Source of the DNA: Pseudomonas viridiflava
Lineage (GTDB): Bacteria; Pseudomonadota; Gammaproteobacteria; Pseudomonadales; Pseudomonadaceae
Length of the DNA: 64,000 nucleotides
Assembly: GCF_900589395.1 (NCBI RefSeq)
Contig: NZ_UUIS01000009.1
Coordinates: 1 to 64,000, forward strand
Direction: 5' to 3'
In this document: in pieces, positions 28,312 through 36,224 of the stretch
How the letters are laid out: every line of letters begins with the position of its first letter
Position numbering within the stretch: the stretch's first letter is position 1
Program-made: the position numbers and the translations under genes
The notes under the pieces: model-generated
What the model saw: the letters and a program-made list of their open reading frames with translations, nothing else
The model's database searches: none
What the model was told of the DNA's origin: nothing

Positions 28312-29058
28312 TCAGAAATCGTCGTCCTTGTCGAAGCGACGTGCTTCGCGCTGCAGCTGGTAGACAAAGCGTTCGACCTGGCGCTGGACCAGGCCACTGA
28401 CGTTGTGGAAGCGCACGCCGGCAAAGGTGGTGTTGAAGCGCTCTTCGAAATGCAGGTAGCGCAGTTCGACAGCCGAGGTCAGGGCGCCGAACGGCAGCTT
28501 GGCGACGAAGCGGTCATACACCTGGCCCAATTGCACGCGTTCGGAGATGTCACCGTCGAAGCGCAACTTGCAGCCAGTGGCGGAGATGTCCAGCAGTTTG
28601 CCCTTGATCGGGAACTTGAGCTTCTCACCGTCCAGATCAATGTCCACCAGCTGTGACAGCTTGAGGGCCGCGCGGAATGCATTGCGCCGCTGGTGGTAAA
28701 CGACCTCGGGTGGCATGGGACTGCTGTAGAGGCGCTGGCCCCCGGACTCGATGATGTTCACAGGGGCGTTACATTCCCAGGCAATGCGTACGCCATCGTG
28801 AAAGCCTTCGACACGGAAGGGTTCGCCATTGCTCAGGAAGCGCTCGCCGTCACGCGGGATCATCTCGTCCAGCTCGATGAGATTGCTGTCGCGGTCGACC
28901 TTGACCAGATAGCTCTGGAAGCGCTGGGAGCGTTCATGGAAGGTGAGGATCAAAGGATCGTGGTTTTCCATGAGCAACCGCAGGTTGGCGGCAATTTCCA
29001 AAGGCGTATTGAGCACCTTAGGGGGTTGCGGAGCATCATCCGCGGCTAAGCCATTCAC
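28312..29058 (-). CDS. ycgR: Flagellar brake protein YcgR (PilZ, c-di-GMP receptor)
   Basis: 248 residues: an N-terminal YcgR domain (about 15-115) and a C-terminal PilZ domain. The c-di-GMP motif RRNAFR (about 124-129) and DISATG (about 157-162) are complete. When c-di-GMP is high, YcgR binds the flagellar motor/stator and slows swimming. Start is GTG at 29058 with GGAG upstream. It is the last gene of the leftward flgM-flgN-ycgR group, 82 bp after flgN. Confidence 0.92.
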   Translation of the reverse strand: MNGLAADDAPQPPKVLNTPLEIAANLRLLMENHDPLILTFHERSQRFQSYLVKVDRDSNLIELDEMIPRDGERFLSNGEPFRVEGFHDGVRIAWECNAPVNIIESGGQRLYSSPMPPEVVYHQRRNAFRAALKLSQLVDIDLDGEKLKFPIKGKLLDISATGCKLRFDGDISERVQLGQVYDRFVAKLPFGALTSAVELRYLHFEERFNTTFAGVRFHNVSGLVQRQVERFVYQLQREARRFDKDDDF

Positions 29059-29140
29059 TTTTTGATATCTCCAGGCAAAATACTACGCCAACGCATTGAT
29101 GGGCATTCTGCCATCATGTGGGGCGGCTTGAAACAGCAAG

Positions 29141-29608
29141 TTAGGCCTGGCTGAGAGGGCGTGGCTTGGCTCTACCGGCTGTCGAGCCCCGGCTGTCGTA
29201 CAGCGAGGGTGTCTCGCCGCCGTTCAGAATGCGCAATTGATGAGCCGTTGTCATCTGCTGGAGCTGAATCAACTTGCCGTTCTGTTCGTTGAGTGCCTGG
29301 CATTCGGCTATGAGGGTCGCCAGTTCGTCACCGGCCTCGAGCAATTGCTCGCCTACCGAAGACTGGCCTGCAAGTGTCTCAAGGCCCTGGCGATTGGTCG
29401 GCAGGCCCAGGCTGGCCAGCACCTGGCTGCGCCGGCGGCCATGCTGTTCAAGCTGGATGACCAGCGCCTGCTTCTGCGCCAGGATCCGCTCCATCTCGCC
29501 CATGTCCCGACCGTGCAGCACCAGCGACTCGCTCTGCAACAGCTCGAGCAGTTGGCGGGTCGGGACCATGTCATCAGTAATCATCTGCAGCAAAGTAGTG
29601 TCTTGCAT
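29141..29608 (-). CDS. flgN: FlgN export chaperone for hook-filament junction proteins
   Basis: 155-residue helical protein in the position of flgN, directly after flgM (44-bp gap). Long amphipathic helices (LLELLQSESLVLHGRDMGEM; LIQLEQ-type heptads) are typical of FlgN, which delivers FlgK and FlgL to the export gate. Those clients are encoded at 43617-47253. The C-terminal 25 residues (SLYDSRGSTAGRAKPRP) are disordered and would be the client/export-binding tail. Confidence 0.9.
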   Translation of the reverse strand: MQDTTLLQMITDDMVPTRQLLELLQSESLVLHGRDMGEMERILAQKQALVIQLEQHGRRRSQVLASLGLPTNRQGLETLAGQSSVGEQLLEAGDELATLIAECQALNEQNGKLIQLQQMTTAHQLRILNGGETPSLYDSRGSTAGRAKPRPLSQA

Positions 29609-29652
29609 CGCATGCTCTGGTTTTCAAGCGTCCAGAAAGTCCCGCGCGAGAC

Positions 29653-29961
29653 TTACCGCGCGGCTTCGAAGCCGAGCAGCTTGCTGGCTACACGGTTGCT
29701 GTCCACCACATAACTGCCGTCTGCGATCGCCTGCTTGAGCTCGGCCACGCGGGCGCTGTTGACGGTCGGCAGATCAGCCAGTTTGTCGGTGATCTTCTGC
29801 AACTGTTGAGCCTCACTGCTCAGGTGTACGGATTCGCCGGCATTCTTCACGTTGGCCGCCGTTGGCAGACTCTCGGTCTTGCCGGTTTCCTTGGCGCCGC
29901 TGGTGCGTGAAGTGCTGCCTACGGACTGTGAGTTACTAAGTCGACTGAAATCGATGGGCAT
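29653..29961 (-). CDS. flgM: Anti-sigma-28 factor FlgM
   Basis: 102-residue negative regulator that holds FliA (sigma-28) until the hook-basal body is complete and is then exported. The N-terminal half is Ser/Thr-rich and disordered; the C-terminal half ([33 protein letters not shown]) is the sigma-binding helical region. Start ATG at 29961 ([11 protein letters not shown]) is conserved in Pseudomonas. A clear sigma-28 promoter sits upstream, so FlgM is part of a negative feedback loop. flgN and ycgR follow on the same strand. Confidence 0.95.
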   Translation of the reverse strand: MPIDFSRLSNSQSVGSTSRTSGAKETGKTESLPTAANVKNAGESVHLSSEAQQLQKITDKLADLPTVNSARVAELKQAIADGSYVVDSNRVASKLLGFEAAR

Positions 29962-29998
29962 GATTGAAAACCTCTGGGTGTTTTGGACGCTTGCCTTG

Positions 29999-30025
29999 TT
30001 TTCGGCCACCCACTGAAAAACTTTA
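29999..30025 (-). promoter_or_regulatory. Sigma-28 (FliA) promoter of flgM
   Basis: On the minus strand: TAAAGTTT, 11 bp, GCCGAAAA, against the consensus TAAAGTTT-N11-GCCGATAA. The -35 matches exactly and the -10 in 7 of 8 positions. It lies 38 bp ahead of the flgM start. Confidence 0.88.
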
Positions 30026-30132
30026 GGCGCAATGCAATAAAGCCTGGGCAACAGGCATTGCACGCCCGGACATGCGGTGCAGTCTAGGAAAAACCGGCGT
30101 CGCACACCAGCCTCAATCGATATCAATCGCGT

Positions 30133-30891
30133 TCACATCGCCACTTCCACCTGCCCGGGCCCTGTGATGTTTGCCTTTATCACCCGCTTGGAGTTGAGGT
30201 TGCGCACCCGTATCTGTTCATTCAAGCCACCATCGGACAGTGCTTCACCCGGCATGCGCACGGCCAGGCTGGCGCTGCGCGCGATGATCACCACCTGATC
30301 GCCCTTGCGGATCATGGCGGGCTGTTCGAGAAAGGTGGGCGACAGCACCTGATCGACGACCGCTGGTCGGATAAGCTTCTGGCCGACAGCCAGGTCCAGT
30401 GATGGCAAAAAGCCAAGCCCCAGCGTGCCCACATCCCGCTCGCGCAGGGCGATGTCCTGCTCGCTCAGCACGGTGTCGCGTTTGAGCGGTCGGGTTGCAA
30501 TAACCACGGTGCGATACAACTGTACCTGCGCTGGCACATAGACCGTCCAGGGTGATGAGCCTTCACAGCGCACCCGCACCGTGACCCGGCCTACCGGGCG
30601 CTGGCTTTCCAGCGTCGCTGTCAAATCCTTGTCGCAGTGCGCCAGGCGCATCCGCGGGTCCAGTTGCCGCACCTGAATCTCGTGACGGCCCTCGATCTGG
30701 CTGCTCGCCAAATACTCTTGCACGGTGTACTCAAGAAACCCCTCGGTGACGCCGATAAGCTGTTCGGGCCGGGTGAAATTCTCGGCCCGGCCTGGATTTG
30801 CAATGCACATCAGGCAGAGCACGGCGATTGCGCCCAGCCAATGGCGGGTTTCTAATGCGGCGTGTCGAAAAATTGTCGTCTTGTCATTCAT
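30133..30891 (-). CDS. flgA: Flagellar P-ring assembly chaperone FlgA
   Basis: 252-residue periplasmic protein assisting P-ring (FlgI) assembly. Signal peptide at about 1-36 (LGAIAVLCLMCIANPGRA), then SAF-like beta-clip domains: PLKRDTVLSEQDIALRERDV and a C-terminal RVRNLNSKRVIKANITGPG. The ATG at 30891 lacks a Shine-Dalgarno and lies only about 5 nt from the start predicted by the sigma-54 site upstream, so the transcript would be almost leaderless. It is divergent from cheV. Confidence 0.9.
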   Translation of the reverse strand: MNDKTTIFRHAALETRHWLGAIAVLCLMCIANPGRAENFTRPEQLIGVTEGFLEYTVQEYLASSQIEGRHEIQVRQLDPRMRLAHCDKDLTATLESQRPVGRVTVRVRCEGSSPWTVYVPAQVQLYRTVVIATRPLKRDTVLSEQDIALRERDVGTLGLGFLPSLDLAVGQKLIRPAVVDQVLSPTFLEQPAMIRKGDQVVIIARSASLAVRMPGEALSDGGLNEQIRVRNLNSKRVIKANITGPGQVEVAM

Positions 30892-30902
30892 GACGTATAA
30901 AA

Positions 30903-30919
30903 AGCAAAGCTCGTGCCGC
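30903..30919 (-). promoter_or_regulatory. Sigma-54 promoter of flgA
   Basis: Minus strand CGGCACG-AGCT-TTGCT, matching TGGCACG-N4-TTGCW except for the first base; GG and GC are 10 bp apart. The predicted +1 is about 30896. Confidence 0.7.
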
Positions 30920-30970
30920 TTGCCAGTCTTGGCAGGTGGTGAACGATGGTTGAGGTAAGGGGGGCAGGGC

Positions 30971-31903
30971 ATGGCAGGTGTAATGGATTCGGTAAACCAG
31001 CGCACGCAGCTGGTTGGTCAGAATCGCCTTGAGCTGTTGCTGTTTCGTCTGCAAGGCAAACAGCTCTATGGGATCAACGTTTTCAAGGTCAAAGAAGTAC
31101 TGCAATGCCCCAAACTCACCATCATGCCCAAGTCGAGCAAGATCGTGCGTGGCGTTGCCAGTATCCGTGGCGGCACGATCCCGATCCTGGACCTGGCCAT
31201 GGCCACCGGTTCCGCCGGGATGATCTCGCTGGAAAACACCTTCGTGATCATCACCGAGTACAACACCAAGGTGCAGGGTTTCCTGGTGCATTCGGTCGAA
31301 CGCATCGTGAACATGAACTGGGAAGAGATCCATCCGCCACCCAAGGGCACCGGTCGCGATCACTACCTGACCGCCGTGACCCGTGTTGACAATCAATTGG
31401 TCGAGATCATCGACGTCGAGAAAATCCTGGCCGAGGTGGCGCCGATCGCCGAGGCGGTCTCGGCCGGCGTGATCGACGAAGAAACCCATCACAAGGCCGT
31501 CTCGCTGCGGGTATTGACGGTCGATGATTCGTCGGTGGCGCGCAAGCAGGTCAGCCGTTGCCTGGAAACGGTCGGCGTCGAAGTGGTCGCGCTCAACGAT
31601 GGTCGCCAGGCCCTGGATTACCTGCTGGCCTTGATCGCCGAGGGCAAAAAACCCGAAGAAGAATTCCTGATGATGATCTCCGACATTGAAATGCCGGAGA
31701 TGGATGGCTATACCTTGACAGCAGCCATACGCAACGACCCACGCATGAACAAGCTGCACATCACCTTGCACACCTCCCTATCGGGGGTGTTCAACCAGGC
31801 GATGGTCAAGAAAGTAGGCGCCGATGATTTCCTGGCGAAATTCCGTCCCGATGATCTGGCAGCTCGCGTCGTGTCACGCATCAAGGCGGCAGACCACACG
31901 TGA
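30971..31903 (+). CDS. cheV: Chemotaxis protein CheV (CheW-receiver fusion)
   Basis: 310 residues: CheW-like adaptor domain (about 20-160) and receiver domain (about 175-305) with phospho-Asp in SDIEMPEMDGY, upstream acidic pair VDDSS and Lys in FLAKF. It links receptors to CheA and is thought to adjust signalling through phosphorylation. Start ATG at 30971 after AAGGGGGG. It begins 79 bp from divergent flgA; cheR follows on the same strand after an 84-bp gap. Confidence 0.94.
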   Translation: MAGVMDSVNQRTQLVGQNRLELLLFRLQGKQLYGINVFKVKEVLQCPKLTIMPKSSKIVRGVASIRGGTIPILDLAMATGSAGMISLENTFVIITEYNTKVQGFLVHSVERIVNMNWEEIHPPPKGTGRDHYLTAVTRVDNQLVEIIDVEKILAEVAPIAEAVSAGVIDEETHHKAVSLRVLTVDDSSVARKQVSRCLETVGVEVVALNDGRQALDYLLALIAEGKKPEEEFLMMISDIEMPEMDGYTLTAAIRNDPRMNKLHITLHTSLSGVFNQAMVKKVGADDFLAKFRPDDLAARVVSRIKAADHT

Positions 31904-31987
31904 GTGTGGTGAGTCACAGTCGGTTGCGAATCTCCACACCAGGGGTCTTGCACCCTGGTCGTTCACCTGATTTAAGAGGCGGTACCT

Positions 31988-32815
31988 TTGTCTACGGGTA
32001 ATTTGGATTTTGAACAGTTCCGGGTCTTTCTGGAAAAAGCCTGTGGCATCCTGCTAGGTGAAAACAAGCAGTATCTGGTGTCCAGCCGCCTCAACAAGTT
32101 GATGGAGCAGCAGGGCATCAAGAGCTTGGGCGAGCTGGTGCAGCGGATGCAGTCCCAACCCCGCAGCGGCTTGCGTGAGCAGGTGGTCGATGCGATGACC
32201 ACCAACGAGACTCTGTGGTTTCGCGATACCTATCCTTTCGAGGTGCTCAAGAACAAGGTGCTTCCAGAGCAGATCAAGGCCAGTCCCGGCCAGCGCCTGC
32301 GTATCTGGTCGGCCGCCTGTTCGTCCGGCCAGGAGCCGTATTCGTTGTCGATGTCGATCGACGAGTTCGAGCGCAGCAACCCCGGCCAGCTCAAGAGCGG
32401 TGTGCAGATCGTGGCCACCGACCTTTCGAGCCTGATGCTCAATAACTGCAAGAGCGGCGAATACGACAGCCTGGCCATTGGTCGCGGCCTGTCGCCGGAG
32501 CGCCTGCAGCGGTACTTCGACACCAAGGCGCCAGGTCGCTGGGCCGTCAAGGCGCCGATCAAGAGCCGCGTCGAATTCCGTTCGTTCAACCTGCTCGACA
32601 GCTATGCCAGCCTGGGCAAGTTCGACATCGTGTTTTGCCGCAACGTGCTGATCTACTTTTCCGCCGAGGTCAAGAAAGACATCCTGTTGCGCATTCACAG
32701 CGTGCTCAAGCCCGGTGGCTACCTGTTCCTCGGAGCGTCCGAGGCCCTCAACGGATTGCCCGACCACTACCAGATGGTCCAATGCAGCCCGGGCATCATC
32801 TACAAGGCCAAGTAA
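31988..32815 (+). CDS. cheR: Chemoreceptor glutamate methyltransferase CheR
   Basis: 275-residue SAM-dependent enzyme methylating receptor glutamates for adaptation. N-terminal helical domain (FEQFRVFLEKACGILLGENK), then SAM motif RIWSAACSSGQEPYSL (about 104-119) and DIVFCRNVLIYFS (about 215). Start is TTG at 31988 (product MSTGNLDFEQF) with AGAGG 9 bases before it. Co-oriented with cheV upstream and the flgB operon downstream; a GC hairpin and a sigma-54 promoter separate it from flgB. Confidence 0.94.
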   Translation: MSTGNLDFEQFRVFLEKACGILLGENKQYLVSSRLNKLMEQQGIKSLGELVQRMQSQPRSGLREQVVDAMTTNETLWFRDTYPFEVLKNKVLPEQIKASPGQRLRIWSAACSSGQEPYSLSMSIDEFERSNPGQLKSGVQIVATDLSSLMLNNCKSGEYDSLAIGRGLSPERLQRYFDTKAPGRWAVKAPIKSRVEFRSFNLLDSYASLGKFDIVFCRNVLIYFSAEVKKDILLRIHSVLKPGGYLFLGASEALNGLPDHYQMVQCSPGIIYKAK

Positions 32816-32825
32816 CCAGGCTTTC

Positions 32826-32853
32826 GCCGCTGCGGGCTGTGCCACGCAGCGGC
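32826..32853 (+). terminator. Hairpin after cheR
   Basis: A 9-bp stem GCCGCTGCG / CGCAGCGGC with a 10-nt loop, 11 bases after the cheR stop. There is no T tract, so termination would be weak or Rho-assisted. Confidence 0.45.
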
Positions 32854-32958
32854 AACTTCTCTGCCAGTCCCTGGCAAAAAAACGACACTCTCCTTGCCGT
32901 CACCGCTCCCCCTGCGGTAATCCCTTGCCGCTTTTCTGGCAGGCCTGCCGCCTGCAGG

Positions 32959-32974
32959 TGGCAAAACCCTTGCA
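32959..32974 (+). promoter_or_regulatory. Sigma-54 promoter of flgBCDE
   Basis: TGGCAAA-ACCC-TTGCA, GG and GC 10 bp apart. Predicted +1 near 32985, giving a leader of about 71 nt before flgB. Fits FleQ/FleR-RpoN control of this operon in Pseudomonas. Confidence 0.8.
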
Positions 32975-33055
32975 AACATTGCGTTCGGCAACATGGCATG
33001 ACGATTGCTTTGTCTGTGATACGTACATCAGGTCAACCGGTAAAGGTTTCCCGAC

Positions 33056-33466
33056 ATGAGCATCAACTTCGATAAAGCGCTGGGTATCCACGAAAAAGCC
33101 CTTAACTTTCGCGCCCAGCGGGCCGAGGTGTTGGCCAACAACATTTCCAACGCCGACACGCCAGGCTACAAGGCGCGTGACCTGGACTTCTCTGCGGTCC
33201 TGGCTGCCGAGACCGAGAAGGCCGGCAAGGGCCAGTTCGCGATGAACACCACCAACGGTCGTCATATCGAGGCTCAGGGCAGTGGCGGCGCCACCGAGGG
33301 CGTGTTGCTGTATCGCACCCCGTCGGCTCCATCGCTGGACCAGAACACCGTCGACTCGCAAGTGGAGCAGGCCAGCTACACCCAGAATTCCATGTCGTTC
33401 CAGGCCAGCTTCACGCTGCTCAACAGTAAGTTCAAAGGGCTGGTATCGGCCCTGCGCGGAGAGTGA
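33056..33466 (+). CDS. flgB: Proximal rod protein FlgB
   Basis: 136-residue rod subunit exported through the flagellar gate. N-terminal rod motif RAEVLANNISNADTPGYKARD (ANNxxNxxTPGYK) is intact, and the C-terminal helix SMSFQASFTLLNSKFKGL follows. First gene of flgBCDE, with only 3 bp to flgC; start ATG at 33056. Confidence 0.96.
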   Translation: MSINFDKALGIHEKALNFRAQRAEVLANNISNADTPGYKARDLDFSAVLAAETEKAGKGQFAMNTTNGRHIEAQGSGGATEGVLLYRTPSAPSLDQNTVDSQVEQASYTQNSMSFQASFTLLNSKFKGLVSALRGE

Positions 33467-33469
33467 TTC

Positions 33470-33913
33470 ATGTCGCTATCGAATGTCTTCAACATTGCCG
33501 GCAGCGCCATGAGTGCCCAGACCACGCGTCTGAACACCACTGCCAGTAACATCGCCAACGCTGAAACCGTGTCGTCGAGCATGGACCAGACCTACCGCGC
33601 CCGTCACCCGGTGTTCGCCACCGTGCTTGAAGGCCAGCAATCGATCGGTGGCGGTTCGCTGTTCCAGGACCAGGGCCAGGCCGGGCAGGGCGTTCAGGTC
33701 TCGGGCATCATCGAGGACGCTTCCAACCTCGAGGCCCGCTACGAGCCCAATCATCCTTCCGCCGACGGCAACGGGTATGTGTATTACCCCAACGTCAATG
33801 TCGTGGAAGAAATGGCCGACATGATCTCCGCCAGTCGTTCGTTCCAGACCAACGTCGAGATCATGAACACCGCCAAAACCATGATGCAGAAGGTACTGAC
33901 CCTGGGTCAGTAA
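33470..33913 (+). CDS. flgC: Proximal rod protein FlgC
   Basis: 147-residue rod subunit stacked on FlgB. It has the N-terminal signature TTASNIANAETVSSSM and the C-terminal NVNVVEEMADMISASRSFQT helix used for rod packing. RBS GGAG precedes the ATG at 33470. 14 bp to flgD. Confidence 0.96.
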   Translation: MSLSNVFNIAGSAMSAQTTRLNTTASNIANAETVSSSMDQTYRARHPVFATVLEGQQSIGGGSLFQDQGQAGQGVQVSGIIEDASNLEARYEPNHPSADGNGYVYYPNVNVVEEMADMISASRSFQTNVEIMNTAKTMMQKVLTLGQ

Positions 33914-33927
33914 TGAGGGATTGAGCC

Positions 33928-34611
33928 ATGGCTGTTGAAAACGATGTATCGGCGAAATTCATCAACTCGCTGCAGAACCCGACCAAGACCAAGACCAACG
34001 ACGGCACCAGTGCCCTGGGCAAGGATGCGTTCCTGCAACTGCTGGTGACCCAGATGAAGAACCAGAACCCTCTGGATCCTCAGGACAACACCCAGTTCGT
34101 GGCCCAGCTGGCGCAATTCAGCAGCCTGGAAAGCATGCAGAACCTGACCGGCACGGTTGACTCCATCGCCACGATCTACAAGTCGTCGCAAGCCTTGCAG
34201 GCCTCTTCGCTGGTCGGGCGCTCCGTGATCGTCGAGGCTAGCAGCGTGCACGTCGACGCCGGCAAGGGCCTGACAGGTTCAGTCGTCGTCCCGGCCACCA
34301 CCACCAGCACCACCCTCAGCGTCTACGATGCCAACGGCACCCTGGCCGACACGGTGGACCTGGGCGCCTTGCCGGTTGGCAACCAGAGCTTCACCTGGGA
34401 CGGCATCAAGGATGACGGCAGCGCAGCACCGGCTGGCAACTACACCTTCAAGGTCAACGGCTCGATCAATGGCGAGGGCACCGCGCTCAGCACCTACCTG
34501 CCGGCGACGGTCAACAGCGTGACAACAGCCACCACTGGCGGCGACATGACCCTTAACCTGGCCGGCGGCAGCAGCATCGCCCTGTCCAAAGTTCAGACCA
34601 TCGGATTGTAA
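33928..34611 (+). CDS. flgD: Hook cap protein FlgD
   Basis: 227-residue scaffolding cap needed to polymerise FlgE on the rod. The N-terminal KDAFLQLLVTQMKNQNPLDP motif is characteristic, followed by TQFVAQLAQFSSLESM; the C-terminal part holds a Tudor-like plus FnIII-like beta region (WDGIKDDGSAAPAGNYTFKV). Co-transcribed between flgC and flgE. Confidence 0.96.
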   Translation: MAVENDVSAKFINSLQNPTKTKTNDGTSALGKDAFLQLLVTQMKNQNPLDPQDNTQFVAQLAQFSSLESMQNLTGTVDSIATIYKSSQALQASSLVGRSVIVEASSVHVDAGKGLTGSVVVPATTTSTTLSVYDANGTLADTVDLGALPVGNQSFTWDGIKDDGSAAPAGNYTFKVNGSINGEGTALSTYLPATVNSVTTATTGGDMTLNLAGGSSIALSKVQTIGL

Positions 34612-34639
34612 GAGCCGGACAGACGGCGAGGAGTTGTAA

Positions 34640-35965
34640 ATGTCTTTCAATATCGGCCTGAGTGGTCTCTTTGCGGCCAACAAGCATCTTGACGTCACCG
34701 GCAACAACATTGCCAACGTCGCCACCACCGGCTTCAAGTCGTCGCGCGTCGAGTTCCGCGACCAGTATGCCCAGTCGATCGGTGCCACCACCGGCGGTGC
34801 GGACGTTGGCAGCGGCGTCGCCCTGGGTGATATCTCGCAACGGTTTACCCAAGGCAACCTGACCACCGGCACCGGCAACAGCCTGGACATGGCCATCAAT
34901 GGCAGCGGTTTCTTCATGCTGGGCAACAACGGCGAGCGGATGTACACCCGCGCCGGGGCGTTCCATACCGACCGTGACGGTTTCATCGTCAACAGCGAAG
35001 GCATGAACCTCAAGGGCTACAACGTGAACGCCAGCGGCGCTGTCAATGTCGGCACCCTGAGCGACCTGCGCATCGACACATCCAATATCGCACCGGCGAC
35101 CACCTCGCAGATCACCAATGCCGCGAACCTTAACTCCACGTCCACCACGCCGACGTTGACGACGTTCGATGCGGCCGACACCAAGTCGTACAACTACAAG
35201 TACGACACCCCGATCTATGACACCCAGGGCAATGAGCACAAGCTCGAGAACTACTTCGTCAAGACCGGCGTCAATACCTGGTCGATGCACAGCCTGATCG
35301 ATGGCCGCAGCATTGCCGACCCGACGACCACGACGTCCACTGAAACCCAGCTGACCTTCGACTCCGGCGGCAACCTGATCCTCTCGGGCACCGGCGCGCC
35401 GGTCTCCTCGGGCGCCGTGACGGTCAATGCCGACGGCACCCTGCAGGTCAATGGCTGGGTGCCTGGCGCGCAGACCGGCAGTGGCGCCACCGCCGCCTGG
35501 GCCGCCAATGGCGCGGCGAGCTCCACCACCGGCATCAAGCTGGACATGACTGGCGTCAAGCAGACCGCCGCCGCCTCCGGCCCGATCAGCCAGAGCCAGA
35601 ATGGCTATGCCACCGGCCAGGTCAGTTCCTTGAGCGTCGATGACAACGGCAGCATGTTCGCCACCTACACCAACGGCCAGTCGAAAGTCATCGGCCAGGT
35701 GTCGCTGACCACCTTCGCCAACGTGCAGGGCCTGGCATCGGCCGGTGGCACCAACTGGCGCGAGACCTACGCATCGGGCGTACCGGTCAGTGGCGCACCA
35801 CAGACCGGTACCCTGGGCACTGTCACCGGCCAGGCACTGGAAGAATCCAACGTCGACCTGACCGCGGAACTGGTTGAGCTGATCAAGGCGCAAAGCAACT
35901 ACCAGGCGAACGCCAAGACCATCTCCACCCAGAGCACCATCCTGCAGACCACCATCCAGATGTAA
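34640..35965 (+). CDS. flgE: Flagellar hook protein FlgE
   Basis: 441-residue hook subunit. N-terminal rod/hook signature NNIANVATTGFKSSR, a central D1-D2 variable part, and the C-terminal helix ESNVDLTAELVELIKAQSNY. RBS GAGGAG before the ATG at 34640. Last gene of the flgBCDE unit, followed by a strong terminator. A second, longer hook-like protein follows downstream. Confidence 0.95.
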   Translation: MSFNIGLSGLFAANKHLDVTGNNIANVATTGFKSSRVEFRDQYAQSIGATTGGADVGSGVALGDISQRFTQGNLTTGTGNSLDMAINGSGFFMLGNNGERMYTRAGAFHTDRDGFIVNSEGMNLKGYNVNASGAVNVGTLSDLRIDTSNIAPATTSQITNAANLNSTSTTPTLTTFDAADTKSYNYKYDTPIYDTQGNEHKLENYFVKTGVNTWSMHSLIDGRSIADPTTTTSTETQLTFDSGGNLILSGTGAPVSSGAVTVNADGTLQVNGWVPGAQTGSGATAAWAANGAASSTTGIKLDMTGVKQTAAASGPISQSQNGYATGQVSSLSVDDNGSMFATYTNGQSKVIGQVSLTTFANVQGLASAGGTNWRETYASGVPVSGAPQTGTLGTVTGQALEESNVDLTAELVELIKAQSNYQANAKTISTQSTILQTTIQM

Positions 35966-35985
35966 TGTCTGCGGTGTGAGTCTGG

Positions 35986-36014
35986 AAAAGCCCCTGCTTG
36001 CAGGGGCTTTTTTT
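35986..36014 (+). terminator. Intrinsic terminator of flgBCDE
   Basis: A 12-bp stem AAAAGCCCCTGC / GCAGGGGCTTTT with a tiny TT loop, ending in seven T. Confidence 0.92.
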
Positions 36015-36224
36015 ATGCCTGGCAATTGAATCTGTGACGCTGTCGTCAGCCTGAAAGCCTTGGGAAAGTTCCTGCTTTCAACTGTGGAAATTCCCACTTT
36101 CATCGGTGCGAGACTGAAATTCGCCTGTGTTCAGGCCGGTGCATGCGCAATGGATGCCGGTGCCTGGATGGCGAACCTTTTAGCCTCTCAGTGAAAGGCC
36201 GCGCCAGGCGGCTCAGGAGTTTCC

